Assembly (NCBI GenBank): GCA_958510825.1
Contig: OY294048.1
Coordinates: forward strand, 14,463,589 to 14,527,588
Length of the DNA stretch: 64,000 nucleotides
Origin: Brachypterus glaber
Lineage: Eukaryota; Arthropoda; Insecta; Coleoptera; Kateretidae
Direction of reading: 5' to 3'
The position numbers and the translations under genes are program-made. This document shows, in pieces, positions 54,629 through 64,000 of this stretch. Numbering within the stretch: position 1 is the first letter of the stretch; the number at the start of each line of letters is the position of its first letter. The notes beneath the pieces were generated by a model, which was not told the DNA's origin, searched no databases, and was given only the letters and a program-made list of their open reading frames with translations.

Positions 54629-54800
54629 TTACCAAATAATGGCGTAAAATGTTTGCAAAATAAGTTCTTCTTTAAACGGCCAAAAATCACCACTAGCTTA
54701 TTCTTAGCTAGGTCTATATGGCAATATTCAATACAATATTCTTTTAAGAAAAATAATGAAAACATTTGATTTATTAAGGAACATCAAGTTCTCTCTTTTT

Positions 54801-54843
54801 CTCTTTATTTTTTGGCCTTTGCTTTATATCAATTAGCCAGCTC
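54801..54843 (-). repeat. Shared 42-bp segment (inverted copy of 50486-50527)
   Basis: Minus strand GAGCTGGCTAATTGATATAA + AGCAAAGGCCAAAAAATAAAG. Confidence 0.75.
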
Positions 54844-54897
54844 GATACTCTTTTGTTAATTTCTGCAAATGGTTTGTCTGGTTGCTACCATACCATC

Positions 54898-55213
54898 GCT
54901 TTCTTTCGGCCTGGTCTTCTGTAAGACTTCTTGTGGGACCTCCCAATTTTGTTTAAATGTGCGTAGGAATAAATAAATTTCTTCTATCATAACCTCAAAA
55001 CCATGTGGATAACCCTAATCCAGATTCAACCACTAAATTACATCACATATACATCACTTTCTTTTGGCCTGGTCTTTTGTAAGACTTCCTAACTGTTTAC
55101 TTCTTTTTCTCTGTTATTTTTGTTTCAAATAAATAAAATTTCTTCTATCATAACCTCAAAAACATGTGGATAACCCTAATCCAGATCCAACCACTAAATT
55201 ACATCACATATAC
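54898..55213 (+). repeat. Tandem duplication, ~158-161-bp units
   Basis: CGGCCTGGTCTTCTGTAAGA at 54907 reappears as TGGCCTGGTCTTTTGTAAGA at 55065. CTTCTATCATAACCTCAAAA at 54981 reappears at 55142, followed by GTGGATAACCCTAATCCAGA in both. Inside copy 1 a minus-strand run reads as protein-like (VPQEVLQKTRPK) but is short. Confidence 0.85.
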
Positions 55214-55215
55214 TG

Positions 55216-55744
55216 ACATTCCATTGTAAAATGAATATCAATAGTTATACCGATTGTAGATTTGATATTTTCTTTACAAACACATTTTTACATAAATTAC
55301 TTGATACATCTGGCGCGAAAAATCTACACCATTTTTAATTCACCTTAAATGTTTAACACCCTACCGCCTTCGCGTCACCCACGCGAATGGAACATCAAGT
55401 TAATCACAGCATGGAACATCAAGTTAATCACAGCATCGTATGTATTATGGGAGCCTATGGAAACCTGCGCCGTTGCCAACAAATGTCAGTTAGCAAAGGT
55501 TTTTTTGAACTACCGATCAGAATCTACTATTGCATCTACTATTCTTTATTCATGTGTTAAAATAATTTTATTTATTTTTTTTCCGTTTGGAAAAGAAATG
55601 AAAATAGCTTTAAACCTCACTGTAAAAAGTGATAGTAAATTTTAAGCAGCTATCCCTGTGAATACTGAATTATACTATCTCATGTAAGAAATTTTACATA
55701 AAACTGCAATAATGCTTAATTTTTCCTGTTATTTGTAAATTTTA
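55216..55744. other. Small 24-bp tandem repeat; otherwise unassigned
   Basis: ATGGAACATCAAGTTAATCA + CAGC is present twice at 55388-55435. The frame 55349-55645 spans it and has no recognisable motif. CACTGTAAAAAGTGATAGT at 55619 resembles CACTG-type ends. Confidence 0.6.
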
Positions 55745-55920
55745 AGTTAAACCAAAGCACGTGTGCAAAATTTGTGGGGTTAGTGGCACAAGTTGTGGAA
55801 TTGAACCTCACAACCTGTGCACATAACCTCACAACTTGTGCACACAAACTTTGGTTGAGAGAGTTTTTCGAAAAATTGTCCAAAGTAACCCACACCGTCC
55901 GAAGTTACCCCAGTTGACGG
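55745..55920. mobile_element. Palindromic element, family B (copy 2)
   Basis: AAACCAAAGCACGTGTGC, CACAAGTTGTGGAATTGAAC + CTCACAAC and CCACACCGTCCGAAGTTACC match the copy at 8558. The outer left arm is missing and the CTCACAAC(T/C)TGTGCACA unit is duplicated here. Confidence 0.75.
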
Positions 55921-55930
55921 TATACGTAAT

Positions 55931-56070
55931 AATTTCCTTGGCAATAATAAATGTTGGTTTAGAGTTGACCGTGCAATAAAAATGATAATTTATAACAAAA
56001 TATACAAAATTCCATTTTTAAAAGTTGTCTTTTTTCAACGCCAAATGAATACGTATTTTTAATCTAGTTG
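55931..56070 (+). repeat. ~137-bp repeat, copy 2 of 2
   Basis: See 54492-54628. It directly follows the family B element here, while copy 1 has no such neighbour. Confidence 0.8.
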
Positions 56071-56323
56071 ACAAAGTCACACGAGCAAACTACACCAAAC
56101 TTTAATTTACTTTTTTTATATTTTAATATTATCATTTCGCTGTTTTAATTCTACATATTCGAATTAACCAACTTTTTATAAAAATACAAAAACACATTAT
56201 TCTATACGTTTAACCCCTTCAAACTAGCGGGTATACACCGTGTGCACTTTTTAAAACGAATAAATTTGAAAACCCTGAAAATAATATTTTTCGAAAAATT
56301 TCTCAGATTCGTCGATTTTTATT

Positions 56324-56484
56324 TTAACACTTCCGCTGCCCATCTGTTTTTTTGCCTTATTCAGGAGCCAACCACCTCGAGCGCTATTAACCTAACAGAT
56401 ACTCATCACGCGCCAGCGCGAGGTGGGCACCTGAAGCAGGAACCATTTCACGCGCTGGCGCGTGATGGGCACGGAAAGTGTTAA
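56324..56484. mobile_element. piggyBac-like MITE, TTAA-flanked
   Basis: TTAA (56324-56327) precedes CACTTCCGCTGCCCATC, and GATGGGCACGGAAAGTG precedes TTAA (56481-56484). The inner GC-rich arms CATCACGCGCCAGCGCG (56404) and CGCGCTGGCGCGTGATG (56451) are perfect inverses. TTAA duplication with C-starting TIRs is the piggyBac signature. The 80-codon frame crossing it is not a gene. Confidence 0.75.
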
Positions 56485-56781
56485 GCGGGACATCTTTTTA
56501 TTTCACTCACATTAATGACGGCTTAAGGTGCGCGATCTTTAAAAGTTTAAATAGGACCAATATGTAAAGTGATATCTGATTTTTTTTAATTCTGGTTTCT
56601 GTGTTTTGGATTTGAAAATGGGACCAGTGTTTTTCGAGTTATTCTGCATTTATTTATTTTAAATTGATATATCGCACCCGTTACAGAAGTGTCATAACAC
56701 AAAATTTTGAAAAATATGTTTTTAGTATATTATTACTGCTCTTATTGAATCTACCGATCTGTATAACTGGCATATTATATA

Positions 56782-57610
56782 CAGGGTGATCATTTAAAAA
56801 CGAGCCACCCTAAATATCTCGCAAACTAAGCACAATTTGAAAAATCTAAAGCATAGATCAATTTGATTTTTCGAGGGGGAAACTTAGATATATAGTTTTA
56901 GGAGTTCTATCTATCACACCCTAACCCCCAGCTACCCCCAACAATCTAAATAGGGAATCCCATCTTCTGATATCTAATATTTTTTCCCAACTAGGAAGGT
57001 TAGGGGGGTCGAAGGTCAATATTCGGATTTTTTCTAGGGGCCTGGGGAGATACTCGATGTACATGTCAAATTTTAAGTTTCTAACTATTCTGGAGTTGGG
57101 TCTATAAACCCGGACCATACATACATACATACATCCTGTTAAAGGTTTTTTCTCTGTTATAAAAAAAATAAAAAAATGGGGGTGGTTGGTAGCTAAGGGG
57201 CTGTACTCGTGAAATTTCACCTTAAAATTAATTTTTCTCGAAAACGGTTAATTTTACAGTATTACAACAAGAGTAGCTTTTTTATTTATTTTGACCTGAG
57301 GAATCATATTCCAAAAATAAAATCACAAAAATGTTACACACAAAAAAGTTTTGGATAAAAAACTGATGTCCCCCCCATTTCGCACACTCCTAGTTAAAAT
57401 AACTACATGAAAATAACAAGAAGATGGGCCTTATTAAGATAAGTTCACGTGCAAAATTTCGTTGCTATATCTCAAAGAGTTCCTGAGTTATTAAATAAAA
57501 ACCGATTTTTTTGCCACTTTCAAAAGGGCATAGCTTACGACTCATTTTTAGAAATATTTTTATAGGAACTTTTTGTCATATTTTCTGATGTAGAATCACT
57601 CTCCGAGTTT
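56782..57610. mobile_element. Composite of CAGGGTG end and half foldback
   Basis: After TA, CAGGGTGATCATTTAAAAAC begins the piece. From 57215 to 57605 the sequence follows the right arm of the 40514-41696 foldback (TTTTTCTCGAAAACGGTTAA, AGTATTACAACAAGAGTAGC, GATGGGCCTTATTAAGATAA). The 99-codon minus frame at 56921-57220 lies in the GC-richer left half (GATCCCCCTAACC-type) and is probably repeat-derived. Confidence 0.65.
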
Positions 57611-58174
57611 TTTACTCATCATTTCAGTAATTTCTTTAAATTTACCTTAATTTTTATAAATATTTGTTAATATAAAAATAAAAACCTACATAAATAATCG
57701 CTTCTTTTAAAATAACCACTTTACATAAGTTTAACAAAGCATAGCTTTATAAAATTTATTATACAGTGTTATCTTGTAATTTATCAAAAATATAAACATT
57801 TATACCCTCTTCTTACAGGGCACACCCTTATACTCTCCTATTATTAAGACTGATAGTAATCTTTATTAAAAATTATAAAACCTTCAGTCTATTTTTATAT
57901 CCATAATTAATTGGAATAAAAATATTACTAGGTTTTAGTTATTTATTTCTCTCTGGGCGTGGTGTACAAGAACACGATATATTTTTCCAATAAATCACAT
58001 TTTAATATTTTAAAATATTTATAGAAGTAGCTTTTCTATTTTCTTTTATAAAGTGCTGCAAAAATAACACAAAGAGGATTTCTAAAAATTAATTAAAACA
58101 CATAAAATATACATATTTTATTATTAAGTAAACTCGTTTACTTATATTTATACGTATAACATACCACATACGTA
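57611..58174. other. Unassigned AT-rich sequence
   Basis: No gene or repeat recognised. Confidence 0.3.
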
Positions 58175-58431
58175 TACAGGGTGGTCCATTTATTATGACA
58201 ATCCTTGCTATAAAGGTTGCTGAATAATGCTGAATAAATAAAAAAAAAATCAAAAAAAGTTATAAAAGCTTAATGTATCATACGACCCCCCTTTCCGTTA
58301 AAAAAATCCCTTGTGTCTCCTACAAATATCAAATGTACACCATTTTGTGCTCCATTTTTATGTTGAAAACTTGTTTTGATGTACCTAGCAGCTTTAAATT
58401 AGGATTGTCATTATAAATAGATCACCCTGTA
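58175..58431. mobile_element. Mariner-like MITE (253 bp), TA-flanked
   Basis: CAGGGTGGTCCATTTATTAT + GACAATCCT at 58177 and the inverse of CAGGGTGATCTATTTATAAT + GACAATCCT ending at 58429, with TA on both sides. TIR type and TA target are those of Tc1/mariner elements. No transposase. Confidence 0.85.
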
Positions 58432-59451
58432 TAATATAATTTCGCCATGATATTTTGTCACTAGATGTTCCGTCCTGAACGAAAAAAAGCGCTCGAGCTT
58501 TAAGGGAACTACGGCCTTTCAAAGGTATGTCTTAAATTAGGTTTTTTTTTTAATAAAATTAAGTTATAATAAAAATTTATCTATGCTTTGATATTTGATG
58601 TCACAAAATACATAAGCGTACAATTTCTAAAAATTTAGCAAATGTTGAGTTTCAATTTGCGATAACTGGGAAAAAATGAGTTTCATTTATAAAATAACAG
58701 AATAGAGGCAGAATATGGTTAATTCCACGTGGAGAATAGAAAAAGATTAAATATTGCGAGGTATAACAAACAAGTAATTTTCCATTACGTCACTGTGCAA
58801 ATATGTCATGAAAAATATATTGACATTTGTAACTAAAAGAGAAACTTGGCTAAAAACACGTTTGCTGCTTTGCCATTTCCCTCGAAAGTCACTCTAGGAC
58901 TCACCACATTTTAAAGTTGAGTTTTGAAAACGTGAAGGAATCCATTAAAATATTAATATTTTAATAAAATTAGAACACATTAAAATAATAAAATATTAAA
59001 AATATTAATTGAATATATTTATGTTAATATTTATATTGGCATTTATTTAAAATATTTGTTCGCAACACTTCAAATACATGACAAATAATATTAAATATAT
59101 TAAATAAAATTTTAATTTACCACTATTGCAATATTTGCTTTAACATTGTTTATTAATTTATTATTTATATTTAAATATGTTTAGTTGTTTTCTCCTGGCT
59201 AGAATAGAATATTGTTTTTATTAAATTTTGGGCTGAAGGACAAAAATATATGTTTATCAACAAATATTTCTTGTCCGCAATTTAGTAACTAAAAGTTTTC
59301 TCGTGGTATATCGGATAAATAAAAACAGCACTGTTTCATCATAATTTGTGCTTTTTAGCACAAAAAATCCATACTAATCCGGTGGTGTGCATCAAATTAG
59401 CTAGCTAACTTGCAACTGTACAATATTTTACAAAATACTAGGTTTTTAGTG
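58432..59451. other. Unassigned, with a trace of the foldback family
   Basis: CTTTAAGGGAACTACGGCCT + TTCAAAGG at 58498 recalls the AAGGGAGCTACGGC block of the 29497 and 40514 elements. The rest is AT-rich. Confidence 0.35.
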
Positions 59452-60398
59452 CTACACGGTAAAAATAAATTACATTAAATTACATAGTCCGGTAATATGT
59501 TGCCATAGACCGGAATGGTAAAAAATACATAGTCCGTAATGGTAATGTTTTGCATAGACCGGAACAGTAAAAATTACATAGTCCATAATGGTAATATTTT
59601 GCAAAGACTTGAAACTTGAAAAAAATATTTACTACTTAGAAAATGTTTGTTCCAAATTACAAGTCTCTGTGTCAAAGCTTTTTTGAAATATCGTAGCGTA
59701 AAGTTCATTTGGTTTAATAAACCAAACGATTTGCACCCTTAATACGAGTATAAACTGCTTACATCTTTCTTTAAAGATCTATTGGTTGATAAAGATCGTA
59801 ATTTATAATGAATTTTAGGCTACAAATAAAGCATTTAAATATCGTACATAAATAATATTTACCTTTTTTTACACTTCTAACACTTAACCTATCAGCATGC
59901 GTCGCTATCTCTCTAACAATAACAATATTAAACGGTCCGTCTCATGACGCCTTCTTGGTTATTGTCCAAATAGCACGCGCGTCTTAAAATAACATAGCCG
60001 GACATTGTAAAATCATGTAAAAATATGTAAATCAATGTAAATATATTTTTTACATTATTTTACATTATTTTACATTCTTTTACATTCTTTTACATTCTTT
60101 TACATTCTTTTACATTCTGTTAAATTCTTTTACATTCTTTTACATTCTTTTACATTCTTTTACATTCTTTTACATTCTTTTACATTCTTTTACATTCTTT
60201 TACATTCTTTTACATTCTTTTACATTCTTTTACATTCTTTTACATTCTTTTACATTCTTTTACATTCTTTTACATTCTTTTACATTATTTTACATTAATT
60301 CATGAATTATACATAGTCCAGAATAGTAAATTTACTATTCCGTACTATGCAAATTCATGTATTTTTACATTATTTTACATGCAGTTTTTACAGTGTAG
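59452..60398. mobile_element. 947-bp element with CTACAC(G/T)GTAAAAA ends
   Basis: CTACACGGTAAAAATAAATT and the inverse of CTACACTGTAAAAACTGCAT delimit it. Three ~45-base direct units start ACATAGTCCGGTAAT / ACATAGTCCGTAATGG / ACATAGTCCATAATGG (59484, 59527, 59575). A piece of the 61156-61222 hairpin family lies at 59606-59702, and a 10-bp satellite fills 60047-60297. No coding capacity. Confidence 0.7.
60047..60297 (+). repeat. 10-bp satellite TTTTACATTC, ~25 copies
   Basis: The decamer is kept at exactly 10-base spacing with only a few substitutions (ATTT variants at both ends, one TCTG, one TAAA). Confidence 0.95.
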
Positions 60399-60580
60399 GA
60401 AACAGTATGTGGCGCTACCTATAGCATACGCTGCCAAGCACGTACGCATACTGTCGGCTAACAACCAATGCTTCTCAAACTGCCAACGTAGTTAAATCGG
60501 TTAAATCATGCAACAAACGATGCTCTTAAAAAAACCAAAAGATACATAGCTTTAATGTTTTTTTGATTTGATTGGGTTGT
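60399..60580. other. Unassigned
   Basis: Slightly GC-richer start (GTATGTGGCGCTACCTATAG); nothing recognised. Confidence 0.3.
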
Positions 60581-60740
60581 TTTTTTTTTCTGGGGTTATA
60601 TGGGTTTGGATAAAATAACGTTTTTTTAGAGGTATTAACTTTTAGAGGTAATAGTATATAGTATAGTATTTGGAGGTAAACTTTTTAAAGGTAACGGTTT
60701 AGAGATGTTTTCAGATGTAAAAAAAATAATCCGATAAAAA
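60581..60740. repeat. Array of AGAGGTAA-like motifs
   Basis: TTAGAGGTATT, TTAGAGGTAATAG, TTGGAGGTAAAC, TAAAGGTAACGG and TTTAGAGATG follow each other at 15-25 base spacing, like the right array of the 2431-3092 element. No facing left array was found. Confidence 0.5.
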
Positions 60741-61155
60741 TTTGGATCGTCATTTTTGTCGGTCTTAAACCGCGTTCAGTATCACCGTGAGAAGTATCGC
60801 TCAGTCTGAAACGAAATATAATGTAATTAAAATTCGACAGAGTTTATTAAATTTACTGAAAAACTGTAAAAAGTTAAAATAGAAAATTGATTGGAATTGA
60901 AAGCCTGGGCTATAATGAAAAGTGTCAAATGTGCTGAAAGTAAAGAAATAAAGAGCACAACTTTTATAAGAGGTTATATCCCAGTGAATTTACATTACCA
61001 TTACCAAAGTGAGCAGGAAACCTACAGCTTTACTATTAACGAAATGGCGCCGCTTTTCTCGATATGCAGTTCTTGCATGAAATCGGTATAGTTAGTTTAA
61101 AGATGCAAGTCGCTTGCAATACAACTTTACACTACATTTCAAGAACGCCGACATG
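60741..61155. other. Unassigned
   Basis: A 66-codon plus frame (60891-61091; KSVKCAESKEIKSTTFIRGY) is unrecognised. Confidence 0.3.
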
Positions 61156-61222
61156 GAGACTTGAAATTTGGAACAAATTTTGTTTACTACTTAGAAAATC
61201 TTTGTTCCAAATTTCAAGTCTC
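61156..61222. repeat. Hairpin GAGACTTGAAATTTGGAACA
   Basis: GAGACTTGAAATTTGGAACA + AA and its perfect inverse enclose ~23 bases. A related, half-decayed copy is at 59606-59702, including the downstream AAATATCGTAG(C/T)GT. Confidence 0.8.
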
Positions 61223-61629
61223 TGGGTCAAAGCGTTTTTAAAATATCGTAGTGTGCATCTTTACACGAACTATAACTGACCTAAATAACTCAAAATAATG
61301 ACAATATTGCATCTGAAAATTGTAAACGCATCCCTTATGAAAGTTTTAGTCTTCAAATAAAAAAGCAAGTAATAATTGCTCTAATGCTAATGTAAATTAA
61401 AAATGATTTTTAATTTATATTTAAAACGAAATTGTCTGGATTTGTAAGTTAATTAAAATTTCCGTATTGGTGACGTCAAACGGGTTTAGCAAAAGTTGAG
61501 GAAAAAGTGGTAAAAATGTAAAAAAACTATATAACCGAAGTTTTACGTTATAAATAAATTTAAAAAAATATATGGAAAAAAATTATCTACACTGTGAAAA
61601 CTCGAATAAAATTACTCGTAATAATAATA

Positions 61630-61896
61630 TTAAATGGGCCGAGTTAAGCAGAAATCTACCAACCCACATTGTGGGATGACAGTAGGTTACGGAAAATTTT
61701 ACCCAATATCTTTTTTATGAATTTAATTAAAGATTACATATTTTGTACATGTTCTGATACGTGAACAAGTAAAACAAATGCTTAATTTCAAGTGTTTTAG
61801 TCCAAACGTTTAAAAGTAATTAGGGAAAAAGTTCAACAATTTACTGTCATCTCACAATGTGGGTTGTAGGTTTCTGCTTAACGCGGTCCAAATTAA
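61630..61896. mobile_element. TTAA-flanked MITE, GTTAAGCAGAAACC ends
   Basis: TTAA at 61630-61633 and 61893-61896. The TIRs GCCGAGTTAAGCAGAAATCT + ACC(A)ACCCACATTGTG and the inverse of GACCGCGTTAAGCAGAAACC + TACAACCCACATTGTG are ~55 bases with few changes. Non-coding interior. A piggyBac-type origin is suggested only by the TTAA. Confidence 0.75.
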
Positions 61897-63199
61897 CTAC
61901 TTAAAATATATAAATATACGTTAATTAATAAAGACAAAATACCTTTTACCAACAACAGAATATATTCATAACGTATTTTTAAAATAAAATAGTGTTTTTA
62001 CTATATTAAACAAGGGAACATATAACTTAACTTACTATAAATCTGTTCCACCGATGTTGCCAACGCAAAAAAACAATTAATTGTACCCAAGGCTATGTCA
62101 AAATAAAAAAAGGTTAACTTCACTTTCAAGTAACTTCTTAACGCGGATATAGTAATGACGTAGAGTAAATCGGGATAAGGCTTCAATCTGCGCTAGTGGC
62201 TAATATAGTTGGCATCCATACTGTAGTAATATAAAAAGTTATCATTAAAAACATACAAAAAAAATATCTTCAATATTCACTTAAAATTCAACAGTTCACA
62301 CGATTAATAGCCATATCTATGGTTGACTTTAACTTGCACTTAAAACATTAATACAAAAATTCTCTAGGCACGTCATAGAAGATTGCAAACCAAAAATACA
62401 CGAGGCACATCATAAAAGATGGCTTACCACGATGCTGAAGCTTGATCGCCTAGTACTTGAATTTGTGCCCGAAATTTAAATTGCTAGATTGTGATTGGAT
62501 ATATACCAACTATAACAAAAAGTCCCTAGAAATTACTAATTTTATCGGTTTTACCATTTAAAAATTACGTACAAAATGTTGATATTCTACGAAGTGACAG
62601 AGACAGCATTATGAGTGTAAGAAAAAATACACCAGGGTGAAACCAGAAATTTGAATGTGCAGAAGGTCAATGCGCAGTCTAGATTTACTCTTATGTCTGT
62701 GGGATATAGTTTTATTAGCACCAGAACTTCCTTCAATTATTTGAGGTTATGTGACTTTTTATAGATACAGTGATGTCAGATTGTAAAAACAGGTAATCTT
62801 AATTGTAATCTTAAACGATTATTTATTACAGTGTAGGTTATTTTTTTTGTTTTTATAAAAAAATAACTTCTCGCAAATAATTAAATGTCGTATTGTAGAA
62901 ATTTAATTTAATTATAAATGTCAGAATATTTCACAGTTACCAACTTTAAATAGGAACGAGACATTGCAATTAAATTTAAAATAAAAGTTTTTAAAAAATA
63001 ATTAAAAGCAATAATTAAAATGTATACAATTAAAAAAATAATAGCCAACATTGAGCTGTTAGTATTACGGATCGTAATAAGCATTTTCATTCGCAAATGT
63101 TTAAAAAGAAATTCTAGTTATACTCTTCGCAGCGCATTTACGCGCTAGAAGGGATTAAACTCAAAAAAAAAATCGAAAAAAGTGTCGTATTCAATTTTT
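61897..63199. other. Unassigned AT-rich sequence
   Basis: No gene recognised. Minus frames at 62001-62186 and 62908-63096 have AT-driven composition. Confidence 0.3.
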
Positions 63200-63462
63200 T
63201 TATTTATTTTTTTTTTTTAGATTTTTGAAAAAGAATTTTATTTTTTTTTTAATTTTTACTTTTTTTCTCTTGATTTTTTTTGGAAAAACTTCCTCTTTTA
63301 GCCTAGGCCTATAGCAGAAGTATTCTTTTGTCGGCAGCAATATTTTATTTGATTTTTTAAATAATTTTAACTTGTGTTTAAGTATTTGGAAAAATGCAAC
63401 ATACCACCCACTGTAAAGAGTATGTATTAAAATGCGTAGCATTACATATCTTCACGACTTGT
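63200..63462 (-). repeat. Dispersed repeat GTGAAGATATGTAATGC, copy 4
   Basis: Minus strand: AACAAGTCGTGAAGATATGT + AATGCTACGCATT, TTACAGTGGGTGGTATGTTG, then an A-rich end. Colinear with 28476-28690. The 80-codon frame 63200-63442 is derived from it. Confidence 0.6.
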
Positions 63463-63856
63463 TTTTAATATTGTTTTCATTTTATAAAGCAGAAAAGAAA
63501 ATAATGCTTATTAAAAATATCATGCTTGAAAACTATCATTGTATCATTTCATTTTCTAAATAGGACAAAGGAATATTTTATGCTTGGGATTTTACAATTA
63601 CGTAAATATTAAATTTATATACTTATACACAAAAAAATCTAATAATTCATACTTTCCATATAACAACCCTTTCCTTTTACATTAATTGAATATTTCTACT
63701 ATTTTTACATTATCTTTTTCTAATTTGGCTAATGCAATTTTATTTGCATGGGATGAATTATTAAAATATAAAAACTACAGGAGATAAGTCCAAAACGAAA
63801 TATGTCCAGGTAACGAAATTAAAACTTTAAAGTCTTTTAGCGTAAAACCCCCAATC
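63463..63856. other. Unassigned AT-rich sequence
   Basis: No gene or repeat recognised. Confidence 0.3.
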
Positions 63857-64000
63857 CATAGAAAAAACGGATTCCTTGAACCAAGGACACGTGTCTTTGG
63901 ATATGTTCAAAGCCATATTCTCTTGTTTCATGGCTGGCATTTTCTTGAAACAAGAGAATATGGCTTTGCACATATCCAAAGACACGTGTCCTTGGTTCAA
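63857..64000. mobile_element. Palindromic element, family A (copy 2, cut by window edge)
   Basis: CATAGAAAAAACGGATTCCT + TGAACCAAGGACACGTGTC and the inverse arm up to CACGTGTCCTTGGTTCAA at the window end. Its centre is shorter than in copy 1 (the ~70-base CAATGTCCTTGAATG... core is missing), so it is a deletion derivative. Confidence 0.85.

Overview
The window looks like AT-rich nuclear DNA from an animal, most likely an insect with a large, repeat-filled genome. The reasons are a very low GC content, no dense long reading frames, decayed non-LTR (LINE) retrotransposons of jockey/CR1/I-like type, many short inverted-repeat (MITE or foldback) elements with recognisable DNA-transposon ends, and microsatellites. 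The species cannot be named from the sequence. I found no intact host gene, rRNA gene, functional tRNA, CRISPR array or bacterial-type operon. What can be read as protein is almost all broken reverse transcriptase.

Layout. 0-10 kb: a long-TIR MITE, a 0.6 kb polypurine (GA) tract, a GC-rich SINE-like island, an element ending in inverted arrays of a CGAGGTAA motif, and two back-to-back palindromic elements near 8.3-8.7 kb. 10-25 kb: a 1.1 kb element with TIRs, a reverse transcriptase scrap at 13.3 kb, a foldback element split by a 1 kb LINE with an 11-bp target-site duplication (17.3-18.8 kb), an unidentified minus-strand coding-like patch (18.8-19.3 kb), a second motif-array element (19.3-19.9 kb), an inverted pair carrying hammerhead-like folds (20.7-21.1 kb), a LINE cut in two by later insertions (21.9-22.9 kb), and several foldbacks. 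25-39 kb: a possible Crypton-type N-terminal fragment, many MITEs, a 0.96 kb palindrome built of short C-rich subrepeats (30.6-31.6 kb) and a foldback with a duplicated 130-bp palindromic core (33.6-34.3 kb). 39-45 kb: a 956-bp tandem duplication whose second copy is split by a 1.18 kb foldback, then the best-preserved LINE (minus strand, 42.8-44.4 kb) and a tRNA-like promoter sequence. 45-64 kb: a pogo-like end, a LINE 3' end nested in a MITE with a 16-bp target duplication (47.2 kb), another 3'-end LINE (52.1-52.9 kb), a hAT-like 1 kb element (53.1-54.1 kb), TTAA-flanked MITEs, a mariner-like TA-flanked MITE, and an element holding a 25-copy 10-bp satellite (60.05-60.3 kb).

Nothing here reads as a set of genes working together. 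The window is a record of successive insertions: DNA-transposon derivatives went in first and LINE 3' ends landed inside some of them. The most interesting material is structural: the hammerhead-like folds, the subterminal motif-array elements, the nested insertions with intact duplications, and unclassified repeat families with two to seven copies in 64 kb.
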